A stretch of 64,000 nucleotides of DNA from Bedellia somnulentella. Lineage: Eukaryota > Arthropoda > Insecta > Lepidoptera > Bedelliidae. Shown piece after piece: positions 54,503 to 64,000 of the stretch. Within the stretch, counting starts at the first letter, position 1; every line of letters starts with the position of its first letter. The stretch lies in NCBI GenBank assembly GCA_963576735.1, contig OY755171.1, positions 5,890,001 through 5,954,000 of the forward strand, in the 5' to 3' direction. The notes below the pieces were generated by a model. The model was given only the letters and a program-made list of their open reading frames with translations, did not search any database and had not been told where the DNA came from. The translations under genes were made by a program, and so were the position numbers.

Positions 54503-54861
54503 CTCTAGTATAAAGAGAGCCAGATAAAACTTTGGTACACAAATCCTAAGCTGGTATTGGCTAACAAACACTATCGTGTGTATTATGATTTTAAATGTCC
54601 CATCTCCATTAGTAGCGTGTAGATTATAAAGGAATGCGGTGGTTGTGACTGGTATTATACATTTACAAAACAAACTTTAGATTTTCTAATCAATTTATAG
54701 TTTACGGATTTTATAAACCTGAATGATTCTATTGCGGGCCTTAGTTTCAAATCGGTTGATCTCGGATCTTAGAAAAAAAAGACTTGGAAACGTAAAAGTG
54801 TTTGCTATCGACAGGTGAAAGTTATCAAAAATCGTGCTATACTAATATTATACTTACTTAC
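54503..54861. other. Unassigned DNA
   Basis: No gene or repeat recognised. Confidence 0.45.
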
Positions 54862-55015
54862 TTACTTATGCTCACGCCCATTATTCCCATTAAGGTAGGC
54901 AGAGACTATCGATCGCCACTTAGTATGATCTTGACAAATCTCTCTTGCTTCCCTTACATTCGTTATTCTTCTCATACATGCTCTTTTATTCTTCTCACTT
55001 CTCATATTATATTAT
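54862..55015 (-). repeat. RTE-type LINE 3' end fragment
   Basis: GCTCACGCCCATTATTCCC, AGGCAGAGACTATCGATCGCC, CATACATGCTCTTTTATTCTTC match 59268-59610, extending into the coding end. Confidence 0.75.
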
Positions 55016-55087
55016 CTTTATATTTGTAGATTTTTTGGGTTTGAATAGTTTTATTTGTCGACGTTGTAGAAAAAAGATAGTGTTCAC

Positions 55088-55215
55088 TTACTAACTTATA
55101 CTCACGCATTTTACTCCAGGAACTATCTCTTATTATCTTGCATGCTTCTGACAAACTTCCCTAACATTCATCATTCTTTCCATAGATGCACTTTTATTAT
55201 TTTCAAGGCTACGTG
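55088..55215 (-). repeat. RTE-type LINE 3' end fragment, decayed
   Basis: TTATACTCACGCATTTTACTCC, TCTGACAAACTTCCC and CATAGATGCACTTTTATT parallel the copy 70 bp away, as a diverged duplicate or second insertion. Confidence 0.55.
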
Positions 55216-55960
55216 AGATTCTGGGCAATGAAATGGAAAACGATGAACGAAGTCAAAGATATTGTTATAACGTAAATAGAAAACGAATATTCAAGGGATG
55301 TGGGCCAATGGATTGGACCACTGAAGTTAGATTGTGAAAGAGATTTATAAGGTCCACGTAAATGTAAGTATTTTAATTAATGGTGTATTTATGAATAAAA
55401 TAACAAATCTGAAGAAAGCAACGAATCATTGTCAGGGTAGTACTATACAGCAATCATCGACATTCGCGTACCCCAATGAAAATAAATCGCCTTACTTTCT
55501 TTCAGAAAGTAAGAAACATAAATAGTACCATTAAGTTTTAGTACCAGTAAAAAGTGCCAGTTACACTTCGTAGATGCGGCACTAAAAATGATATCAAATA
55601 TTAAACTCAGAACGCAGTAACATAGCAGATGCTAAGATGCAAATGGCGAACTAAATTTGCATTAAGCTGCTTCTCACGTAGGATGCACCTTTGGCCAGAG
55701 CTCGTATGAATCTGAAACTTTCAGCTCCACCTAATGACCTGCCACAGATTGCTTCGTGTATCAAATTGTATTAATCTTACGTTGTTGGATTACATTAGGA
55801 ACTTTGATCGCTTCTGATTATAGTAGTATACTGAAAAATAGATATTACGGTGCTTAGTGTTAGTTTTAATGGTATCACTATGGCTTTTATGGTTTGCTAT
55901 TTAGGTAGGTAGGCTTAGATATTCATTGAATAATCTTTGGAGATCCGAGTGAACCAGTCC
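55216..55960. other. Unassigned DNA
   Basis: A CTTACTTTCTTTCAGAAAGTAAG hairpin lies at about 55491-55513. No gene recognised. Confidence 0.45.
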
Positions 55961-55964
55961 CGCC

Positions 55965-56050
55965 TGTGTCGAAGTTCTTCTTTCCCTTATTTATTCTTTA
56001 TTTATTAGTAAATAATCCCCACATGAGCTTTTCATGAACAAAAAGATTTA
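55965..56050 (+). repeat. SINE-C 3' part
   Basis: TCCCGCCTGTGTCGAAGTTC through TTATTTATTCTTTATTTATT to CCCCACATGAGCTTTTCATG. The tRNA boxes are missing. Confidence 0.75.
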
Positions 56051-56411
56051 AATTATGAGTGAACCAGAGTGTCGGGTTTCTTAATTCAATTACTTTAATG
56101 TTGTGGTTTATTATAAGAAGTAAAAATTTGGCAATACAATACATATATATTTATTCATTTGCTCTTACATTATCAGATCGGCCAATTTGCATTCACTATT
56201 AAGGATATTCGAAGAATTTTACTATGCATGATATAGTTTTCGTGTTGAATCCACGTAAACCACATTGAATAAATCTAGATCATTCAATCAATCATTGGAT
56301 ACAAACAAGTCCTTTAAATTTACAACAATCATAAGTCATAGATCTTCGCTTAATCGTTCTGGGTATGCTTTGTAAAGTATTTTTTTATACAGAGTAGTTT
56401 TAGTTAGTAGG
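56051..56411. other. Unassigned AT-rich DNA
   Basis: No gene or repeat recognised. Confidence 0.45.
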
Positions 56412-56745
56412 AGGACTTTAAAATAGAAAGATAGAAAAAGGAATGTTGAGATGGTTTGTGCACATAGAGAGGATGGATGATAGAAAATTGGTAAAAGGGA
56501 TTTATAGAGCTAGTGTGGATGTAAGTAAAAGACCACCACGGAGAACACACTTGGACCATATTGAGAGTGTGCTCAAATTGGCTGACGTCCGTAGTATGAA
56601 GAATAAAAGAGCATGTATGAAAAGATTGATGGATGTAAACGAAGCTAGAGAGATTTGTCAGGATCGTCGAAGTGGCGATCGATAGTCTCTGCCTATCCCA
56701 ATGGGAACGAATGACGTGAGTGAGTATATATATATGTATGTACTC
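56412..56745 (+). mobile_element. RTE-type LINE 3' end, 5' truncated
   Basis: Carries the last part of the LINE ORF (next entry) and its short 3' UTR: CTCTGCCTATCCCAATGGG, GACGTGAGTGAGTATATATA, TATGTATG. Heavy 5' truncation is typical for RTE LINEs. Confidence 0.8.
56443..56685 (+). pseudogene. C-terminus of RTE-type endonuclease/reverse transcriptase
   Basis: An 80-residue frame beginning MLRWFVHIERMDD and containing RPPRRTHLDHIE, KNKRACMKRLMDVNEA and CQDR. These words form the conserved C-terminal region of RTE-type LINE proteins, downstream of the reverse transcriptase. No RT motifs remain. The end is frameshifted relative to the minus-strand copy at 59292-59567, where the frame continues through KWRSIVSAYPNG. 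Confidence 0.8.
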
Positions 56746-57063
56746 TAAAAGAATGGGTTCCAATCCTTGTTTATTTGTTGTACTATTCATATATTATTTC
56801 TATAAAAAAGTATTTTAATTTGCTACATTAGTAAAGGTATATGCCCCATGCACTAACGCTAACATAGAATAAAAATCCTCATACGTACATTATTGAAAAC
56901 CACAGAACCTCAAATCCAACCTAACTATAAATAATGGAGCGTGACAGCACTTCAATTAGAATCAGTGAAGTTTGCTAGTGAGCCAAATTCAACTGCTCGG
57001 AATGTCATACGGCACACTGACATACCCATTATTAGCTAGATACACGGAATAGATATTGAATAG

Positions 57064-57488
57064 AAGCAGTTATACAGTTTGTTCAATATCTTTTGTGTCT
57101 TTTTTATTGAATTCCAATATCTAGTGAACAAAAATAATCGTTTCCGAAAATCAGGACGAATAAGTATATGAATACAAAATTCTATGATGTATACATACAT
57201 AAATAAACTCACGGCCATAAATCCCAAAAAGGGGTAGCCAGAGCTTCAGAGCTAGAGCACCTCAGTCTCATTTGGAACTTGATAGAGGACACTCTTTACA
57301 CTTAGTCACCTCTTACGACACCCGAGGTTAGACAGAAGTAGTGACATTCTAAGCCGGCACTACACGACTATACAGTTTGTTCAATATCTTGTGTATCTTG
57401 TTTATTGAATGCCAATAACTAGTGGAAGGCAGCATTCGTTTCCCAGAATCAGCACGCGTAAGCAAAGTAATACAAAACTCTATGATGC
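57064..57488. repeat. Direct duplication of about 120 bp flanking a SINE-B
   Basis: 57064-57185 and 57367-57488 share TATACAGTTTGTTCAATATCTT, TTTATTGAAT.CCAATA, TCGTTTCC and CTATGATG in the same order with about one mismatch in five. The SINE-B at 57190-57368 lies between. The repeats are too long for a target duplication. Confidence 0.8.
57190..57368 (-). mobile_element. SINE-B copy with internal deletion
   Basis: CACGGCCATAAATCCC, GGGGTAGCCAGAGCTTCAG, then TTAGTCACCTCTTACG and TTCTAAGCCGGCACTACACG. The middle (B-box-like region) is deleted. Confidence 0.85.
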
Positions 57489-58857
57489 ATCTGTGTATGA
57501 CTTATCAAATTAAACAAACATTGAAAGTTATTTCAGAAGTATTGTATACTAGATATTAATTGTATTTCAAATTTGAAACTTCTGTTTCTGCTAAATATGG
57601 GTATATTAAATTATAATAGCTTAACTGGGTTCACATGATACTTTTTAAGTAGTTTTATGAATAAAAATTGTAGCCTGTATGTGATGAAACACATGGCCTA
57701 AATTACTTTAAGAAAAGAAAAGTAAGGTCCCGCCGTTTTTTTTCTTGACATGGCTGTAATTCACACTATAATTATGAGTAAGTGCTATTCTAAACCCATA
57801 CACACCCACACCACAAAACAACTCACCATTAAATAAATACAAAAACTTAAATGATACAACGTAGCTTTTAAAATATCAACTTCACAAAACGAAAGTCATC
57901 TCTTTTTGGGTATAACTCTACGTTATAATAGAAGTAGGCATTTCCAAAATAGAATTGAGTCTCCAGATTACAATTAGTTTCCTCATTGTTAATTCAGAGG
58001 ATATCGCTTTCCTCGTTTGTGTATAGTGATGAAACAATCACACCCTCCTTGTTTTCACTTTGTTTGATGATTACGTAATGAGAATGCTACTAATTTGCTT
58101 CTTGTTTAATGTTCGGGGTATCATTTCTAGGTCAGTCAGTCTTCACTAAGATCAATATGAAAACATATTTTTAAGAAGGTATGATTTCATAAGAGTTACG
58201 TGCTTTTGTTTTTTATTATAAAATAAAACTTTGCTTTAAAATTGTTTTGCGTGCGACCTCTTTTTCCCACCTGCTCTAGAAGAAAATGTATATTACTCGC
58301 GTGTATTTATGTGTAAACAATTAGAGAAGCTTATTGGTAAAGAGCATCAGATGCTCAAGGCAGATTCTGCCTTGAAACAAAGAGCGTAGGTTCAAGCCTT
58401 GAATCAAGCCACAGAGGGAAAATACATAAGTCGTTTCTTTTTAATATCTATGAGGAGTAAATTTACACGACTTGTTAATAGTGATGATATCGTCTTACCG
58501 AAACTCGCGTGACCGAAATTCAGTGATAGTCCTTAGTAATTCCTTCCATCACGTGAACATACTACTTCGGAAAAAACTAGCCGCTCTGAGAATCACGTGG
58601 TAAGGTAAAACTTAATGCTCAGTGTTTGTGCTTTTGCAATCCCTTCTAAGAAATAGGTCATCAGCCATACTTTTTTACCTATGTAAATGTATGTTTTTTG
58701 TTTTCATTCATTACTTTTATATTTTTGGATTAGTTGCAACTTTTTAATTATTTATTTATTTTTCAAAACAGGTTGCAATCTAGACTAATCAGATTTAAAA
58801 TATTAAATGGTATTCTGCATTAGAACATTTAAGATGTATGTGGACATAAAGAATAAA
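57489..58857. other. Unassigned AT-rich DNA with one tRNA-like relic
   Basis: At 58325-58430 GCTTATTGGTAAAGAGC and GTAGGTTCAAGCC look like A- and B-box words of a decayed SINE head. The rest is featureless. Confidence 0.4.
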
Positions 58858-59035
58858 TTGCTGTGTAGTCGGCTTAGAATGGCGCTAACCTATTACTTCC
58901 CATGGGTGCCATGATGGATGGCTTGTGACCCATCACCAATACCTTTTTTTACAATCTTTTTACATAAACTTCAAAAAATTATGTGAGGAATTTCTGGGGT
59001 TATCTCTTTTTGGTATTTGTAGATGTGATTTTTGA
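58858..59035 (+). mobile_element. SINE-B copy, strongly diverged
   Basis: TGCTGTGTAGTCGGCTTAG, TTACTTCCCATGGGTG, GACCCATCACCAATACC and ATGTGAGGAATTTCTGG in order, with several deletions including the AGGCGACTAACGG part. Confidence 0.75.
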
Positions 59036-59099
59036 AATTTAGTATTGATTTTTCTGAAATTAAGTATTAATGTTGATGAAGTTTGATTTTTATACATAC

Positions 59100-59235
59100 A
59101 TGCATATATGTAGTCACTTAGTTCCCTTTAGAGTATTTACAGCCTATCCATTCCCACTTTGTATGACCGTGGCAAACCTCTCGAGCTTCATTTATATTCA
59201 TCAATCTTTTCATTCATGCGCTTGTGTTCTTCAGA
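59100..59235 (-). repeat. RTE-type LINE 3' end fragment
   Basis: CAGCCTATCCATTCCCACTTTG, CCGTGGCAAACCTCTCGAGC and ATCTTTTCATTCATGCGC parallel the next copy; the terminal TATGTATG end is lost. Confidence 0.6.
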
Positions 59236-59267
59236 TAGTATCATTGAAATATTCAATAATCATACAT

Positions 59268-59610
59268 ACATACATACATATTCTTACGCCGTTAGTTCCC
59301 ATTGGGGTAGGCAGAGACTATCGATCGCCACTTTGCACGATCCTGGCAAACCTCTCTAGCTTCATTCACATCCATCAATCTTTTCATACATGCTCTTTTA
59401 TTCTTCGTACTTCGGACACCTGCCTTTTTGAGCACATTTTCTATTTTATCTAAATGTGTCCTCCGAGGTCGTCCTCTACTAACATTACCTTCCACATTGG
59501 CTCTATAGATCTCTTTCACCACTTTACTGTCATCCATCCTCTCTATGTGCCCAAACCATCTCAACATTCCTTTTTCTATCTTTCTTACAATATCATCTTT
59601 TACACCACAC
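59268..59610 (-). mobile_element. RTE-type LINE 3' end, best-preserved copy
   Basis: On the minus strand coding sequence runs to about 59292, then a UTR of some 20 bases ends in an AATATGTATGTATGTATG tail at 59268. It serves as reference for the nine or so fragments in the window. Its last 45 bases resemble the SINE-B 3' end. Confidence 0.85.
59292..59567 (-). pseudogene. C-terminus of RTE-type endonuclease/reverse transcriptase
   Basis: A 91-residue frame from MLRWFGHIERMDD through GRPRRTHLDKIE, KNKRACMKRLMDVNEA and KWRSIVSAYPNGN, the normal end of this protein family. The same frame stays open upstream to about 59605, where the 5' truncation falls. It lacks all catalytic domains. Confidence 0.85.
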
Positions 59611-60263
59611 CTAATTCAATTAATAATTATAAAAAAACAATAATCATTAAACCAATATGGGATTGCACTTAAATGACCACGGTGGCTGTTATAAATTTAT
59701 TATAACTACTTTTCAGTACATAACTGAAGCATGTCGAAGTACAGAAAACTTTTAACAGTCAGCTTTCAAGTTAAAAAAGCAATTTTGCAGTGCATGGCCA
59801 CAGGAGTGCCCTGGGGATGTCATGTCTTGGCCTCTTCTTTCTATAAATGGACCTACACAATCTACATTCACATCAAAGAAACTTAAATTGGACTTTTATC
59901 GTCATACAGTTGCAATATTTGATTCGAAACAATAGTCGTTTAAATTGAACCTTTGTAGCTTTTTCGTAGTTCTTAGTAGGGTAACATTTTAGCTTTAACA
60001 AATGCAGACGATCTTATCCCACATCGGCCGTCCCTATTTATGTAAATTGTGTGATTTTATAATATGTAATAATTTTTAAAATGAAAATAAATACTTCAAA
60101 AGCATATTTGTTGTTAAAACTTAAATTAAAAACTTCACATATCAAGCTAGTCCCACAGTAAGTACAATTTAATGACATATGATAGGGGTGCTTTATCCAA
60201 TAAAACATATTTATATTAATAACCGCCAAGACTAGTACTAGTAAAAAAACTTTCATATCCATA
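59611..60263. other. Unassigned AT-rich DNA
   Basis: An 80-residue minus-strand ORF at 60038-60280 reaches into the mariner end and shows no motif. Confidence 0.45.
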
Positions 60264-60265
60264 TA

Positions 60266-61061
60266 CAAGGGGCATGCCAATAGAAGTTAGATACCCTTTT
60301 CTCATTTAATTGACACTGGCAACTTATACACCATCTTATAGGCCGGTTTTTTATTGACATATTTGAATATAGAACACACTTTTCTAATTTATTTTTTATT
60401 TGAATGAGCATAATTTTTCCGAGAATCTGGCGGGAATTCACTTGCAACAATGGAGCTCAGTCGACGTGATTTTCGCGCTATGATTTATTATGACTTTAAA
60501 AAAGTTTTAAAGCCTCAAAAATGTTTTGAACTTTTGGCTTCTACTTTTGGTGAGTTTGCTTGTTCCCGAGCAACAGTATTCAATTGGTTTGCTGAATTTA
60601 AAAGAGGACGGGGATGTCTCGACTCGAAGATGAGGCGAAGACAGGACGGCCGCCAACCGCGGTCACGCAATATAACGTTCGTGCAGCAGAAAAACTTATT
60701 CGCGAAAACCAACGAATTGCATATGTAGAGATAGAGCGAGAACTAGGAATTGGATCAGCAGCAATGCAAACCATAATTCACGACCACCTTTCTCTCCGTA
60801 AACGTTGTTCGAGATGGGTGCCGCACAAACTTACCGATGAGCAGAAAGACCGTCGGGTGGATTGGTGCCTATTCATGATAGATAAATTCAACGGAGGCGA
60901 GAAAAAAAAACGCATATGATATACTGACTGGTGACGAAACATGTATAACTATGATCGCGAATCAAAGCGACAGTCGACTGTGCTTTGAAAAGATCAATAC
61001 TTGTAATAAAGAATAAATTAAACAATTTTTGAGTATCTAGTTTCTTTTGGCATGCCCCTCG
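60266..61061 (+). mobile_element. mariner-family transposon, defective copy 2
   Basis: A 796-bp unit between TA dinucleotides (60264-60265, 61062-61063). Ends CAAGGGGCATGCCAATAGAAG and CTTTTGGCATGCCCCTCG are inverted repeats as in copy 1, and like copy 1's two ends they differ further in (GTTAGATAC against CTAGATACTC). Transposase on the plus strand with the C-terminal two thirds of the catalytic domain deleted. Confidence 0.93.
60450..60985 (+). pseudogene. mariner transposase pseudogene (copy 2)
   Basis: Starts at a good ATG with MELSRRDFRAMIYYDFKK, the N-terminal helix-turn-helix DNA-binding region, followed by FGEFACSRATVFNWF. A 5-bp tandem duplication CTCGACTCGA at 60618-60627 shifts the frame; the family sequence resumes in another frame with DEAKTGRPP, RITYVE-like RIAYVEIERELGIGSA and KRCSRWVPH. 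It reaches LTGDET (first catalytic Asp). A 4-base loss then shifts the frame again, and shortly after, a large deletion jumps to the 3' UTR. The second and third Asp are absent. Together with copy 1 nearly the whole gene is represented, but each copy is dead. Confidence 0.92.
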
Positions 61062-61269
61062 TATAAATGTTTCCCTCATATATATGCCAACCTTTGACTG
61101 CCGGACGCAGAATCCAGTCGTCCATGCAGTAGGCCACGAATGTCGATAACAATTCAGTAAGATAGGCTTCTGGGTGGAGTATCTCAGACCATTTGCTCTT
61201 GTCTACTAGACTTAAATGTAGCGACACTGGAAACAATCATGTATTTAATTGAGATTTCAACACTCGTGA

Positions 61270-61497
61270 AGTTCATCTATCATGGTGGTTAACGGGAGAA
61301 AAATATTTTGAGGAAACCGACATGGTTGAGTTGTACTTAATCATGTGACATTGAATTCGTAGAAAACAACGATAGGCCTGCCTCCTAGTAAGTAAACTCT
61401 CCGAACAAAACGTGGGAACTTAGAACACCAGGTGACTACTATTAGTACCTCTGCCAATCTCTTCGTGGAGATACGGCGTGAATGTTTGAGTTGAGTA
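61270..61497 (+). mobile_element. SINE-A copy, 5' truncated
   Basis: TTCATCTATCATGGTGGTTAACG, TGAGTTGTACTTAATCATGTG, CGATAGGCCTGCCTCC and GGAGATACGGCGTGAATG then TTTGAGT. Body and 3' end only. Confidence 0.8.
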
Positions 61498-61554
61498 TTT
61501 TCACCCTAAAGAAAGAAAGCTTTTTTTGAATTCCCTTTCAAGTCACTTATAAAG

Positions 61555-61637
61555 CCCCATACTCTTAGTCGCCTCTTACGACAACCGTATAGGTAGAAGG
61601 GGGTAGTGACATTCTAAGCCGGAACTGCACGGCATAT
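61555..61637 (-). repeat. SINE-B 5' fragment
   Basis: CTTAGTCGCCTCTTACGACA and ATTCTAAGCCGGAACTGCACGG are the first 80 or so bases of the family. Loss of the 3' end is not explained by normal 5' truncation. Confidence 0.75.
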
Positions 61638-61797
61638 ATAATCAGTATTGTTAAATTATTTATTACTTATATTAGAATGATGTATAGTCTAAAAAATACA
61701 TGCATTGTATTTTTACAATAAGGTATTAATTTCGGCTATTTTACACAACTTCGGTTGGATCATTACTAATGTAGCCTACAAGCAACGCATCTTATTT

Positions 61798-62028
61798 CCA
61801 TACATACATATATTCACGAATATAAATCCCTTAAAGGGGTAGCCAGAGCTAGGGAATTAGAAATTCCTCAGCCACTTTTGGAAGTTGCGTGGGGAAAGGA
61901 TGGTGAAATAAAGGTTGTTGGTGATGGGTCTCCAACCGCATCGCCCAAAAATCCGTTAAAAGCCCCAATAGTCTTCTCTTACGTACACCCACCGGATGAA
62001 ATGGGGTAGTGCTATTCTAAGCTACACT
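61798..62028 (-). mobile_element. SINE-B copy with 11-bp target duplication
   Basis: Flanked by GCATCTTATTT at 61787-61797 and 62029-62039. Nearly full length, with small deletions at CCAATAGTC and AAGCTACACT. Confidence 0.94.
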
Positions 62029-62141
62029 GCATCTTATTTTCGTCACTCTACAACTAAACATATTTAAAGGTATCGGTTGAATCGAGTCCTCGATATTCTG
62101 TGCTGATATTCATCTGTCACACGCCCGTAATTGATTCTCGT

Positions 62142-62266
62142 AGACTAGGAGCGTTTCAACCCATATTTTTCATTTTTCTCGGAATTTTCTATTTCATCGG
62201 ACTAGACTAGGAGCGATTCAACCTATATTATTTCATTTATATCAGAGTTTTCTATTTTTTCGGGAT
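62142..62266. repeat. 62-bp tandem duplication
   Basis: AGACTAGGAGCG.TTCAACC followed by a TTTTCTATTT.TCGG end occurs twice, starting at 62142 and 62204, with scattered mismatches. Confidence 0.85.
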
Positions 62267-62269
62267 ATG

Positions 62270-63595
62270 AATAAAATTTCGAAGAAAAGGAAGAGATTTT
62301 TTTAAATCCAAAATAAATACATCAGAAAGTGACAAAAAACATAATTTTTATTAAAAATTGTACAAAATATTTAAAAAAAATGTTTCTCTTAAAAAACTTA
62401 ACACAACATTCGAATTAAGAAAATAACTATTTTGTACAAAGATATAAAAACCATATTATAAATATATCAAGCTCCCAGCCTGTAACCAATGAAACGATAC
62501 AGAGCTATTTTCTTCTCGACAGCGCTATCATAGGCCGAGACACGTCGACAGTTGACACGAGACGAAATAGAGCTCTGCCGAAGCTCCACTTCACATGTTT
62601 CATATCCACAGTTCTATATGAGACGTAACTAAATACAGGTATTGCTTATTGATCCATTTTATACTTGACATACTTAAATTCTGTTTCTTGTAGTTTTGTT
62701 GAAACATATAACATACAACATGTAACATATAACATAAAATGTTTCAGAAATGTAATCCACCTTAAGTTATCATTCAGTAGCGATATAATGGTTTTCAAAC
62801 AAATATTATTGGCGCAATATGTTCTTTAGTTGTCACCACTTACCTGAGACCACCAAGTAGGTAGGTTCTTTCTAGGTACACTAACACTATTATAAACGCA
62901 TATATTGCTCAGCTACATAGCTTTTACCAGCTTATTCATAAGTTCTATGACTTTGATTTATTTGGTAGAGGAACGAATATACCAAAATATTTTTCTAGTC
63001 TCTTCTCATATAACTTAAATTCTTTCTTATAAAACTTCCAGAACTTGATTTCTATTGTGTTTCATTTAAAAAGAACTAGCGTAATTTTGTTTTTTTTTCA
63101 TTTCAGACACTAATTTGGAATTTTATGAAATTGCTTGAACTATCCGAGCTTGAAAAGATTGGAAAATTCTTTACAAAGTTGAAATTCCTGACGTAAAGTG
63201 CAATCACAGGTGGCGCACATGTTGGATTTACTGGCAGATCGGAAATTTAAATTGACTTATACTGTAGCTAGCTGATATAAAACTAAATTAGGTTTTTGTG
63301 TATCACTTTTACCTAAATAATGTAGCTGAGTGAATTCAACTTCGAACAGCCCTATCGTTCCTATCTTGTATAAGTAAATGGGTGCAGAAACCTTTCTCTC
63401 ATGTCATTAGTGACAACAATTTTCCCTCAAATATTGCCCAAGGGGCTAATATTGATCTCGGTTTGATAAAACTATCCCAAATTATAGTTAACAAATATAC
63501 AGAAAATAATATAGTATGCAATGAGACTTTTAATTATGCGTATATTCTAAGATATATAAACAGTTATATATATAACATAACATAGCATACATACA
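62270..63595. other. Unassigned AT-rich DNA
   Basis: No gene. Repeated ACATATAACATA words at 62704-62735 and a 67-residue ORF at 63382-63585 without motif. Confidence 0.45.
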
Positions 63596-63599
63596 TAAT

Positions 63600-63948
63600 A
63601 CATAAACGTTCACGCCGAATATCCCCGAAGGGGTTGGCAGAGGTACTAATACTTCTGAACATCACGTGACTTTGTCACCTGGTGTTCAGAGTACCCACGT
63701 TTTGCATGGACAGTGTACTCACGTGATAGGGGGCAGGCCTATCGCCGTTTTGTACGAATACACTGTCACATGACTAAGTACAACTCAGCCATGTGGTTTC
63801 CTCACGATGTTTTCCCTCACCGTTAACAACCATGATAAATTAACCACACATATGTCTTTAGAAAAGACAAATTGGTGTAGGCCCGACCCAGGATTTGAAC
63901 ACTAGTCGTTTGCACGATACCCACTGGGCTATCACGGTTGCTCTATCA
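63600..63948 (-). mobile_element. SINE-A copy, full length
   Basis: Runs from the tail (CATAAACGTTCACGCCG) through CCCCGAAGGGG, TACACTGTCACATGACTAAG and the B box (GGATTTGAACACTAG) to GGGCTATCACGGTTGC. A 10-15 bp deletion sits between the boxes. A second ATCACGGTTATT lies just beyond the head at 63950. Confidence 0.9.
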
Positions 63949-64000
63949 CGGTTATTCTACATACATATTTATAACAGCAATTACTGTAAGCAAGTAAAGT

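Overview
The window looks like intergenic or intronic DNA from a moth or butterfly (Lepidoptera). The assignment rests on the AT-rich base composition, the dense load of tRNA-headed SINEs, Helitron-like pieces opening with TC and ATACTAATATTATAAA-type sequence, short RTE-type LINE 3' ends, mariner relics and a BEL/Pao retrotransposon. I found no convincing host protein gene and no stand-alone tRNA, rRNA or CRISPR. The only long reading frames belong to transposable elements; the rest are short chance ORFs or ORFs running through repeats.

Four SINE families recur and are named here only for this window. SINE-A is about 370 bp, with a tRNA-like head (A box TAGCCCAGTGG, B box GTTCGAATCC) and a CCCCGAAGGGG hairpin near its 3' end. 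SINE-B is about 245 bp, has close to 30 copies, and ends in GTGAGTATATGTATGTATG. SINE-C has a tRNA head that folds well and is repeatedly found as head-to-head inverted dimers. SINE-D has the A box TGGCCGAGTGG. Several target-site duplications can be read directly, so both the families and the order of nesting are well supported.

Layout: 1-8.5 kb holds Helitron-like pieces, SINEs and a 712-bp foldback element. 8.56-11.88 kb is a SINE-A copy split by a 5'-truncated CR1/L2-like (jockey superfamily) LINE that keeps most of its endonuclease/reverse-transcriptase ORF. 12-20 kb is SINE-rich. 20.67-21.86 kb is a defective mariner. 22-37 kb mixes SINEs, a 61-bp perfect inverted repeat, a 24-bp perfect hairpin and long stretches without recognisable content. 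38-39 kb is Helitron-like. 39.38-45.80 kb is a BEL/Pao element with two 205-bp LTRs that look identical, a CATTC target duplication and gag-protease-RT-RNase H followed by integrase in a shifted frame. 46-59 kb is more SINEs, a 1.8-kb Helitron-like element and RTE 3' ends. 60.27-61.06 kb is a second defective mariner whose main deletion complements that of the first. 61-64 kb is SINEs and unexplained AT-rich DNA.

The clearest functional link is between SINE-B and the RTE-type LINE fragments. Both share the same kind of 3' terminus (CTACCCC...GGGA.TTA..GC.GTGAGTATATGTATGTATG), which suggests that the LINE machinery mobilises SINE-B. All calls were made by reading alone; no database search was run.
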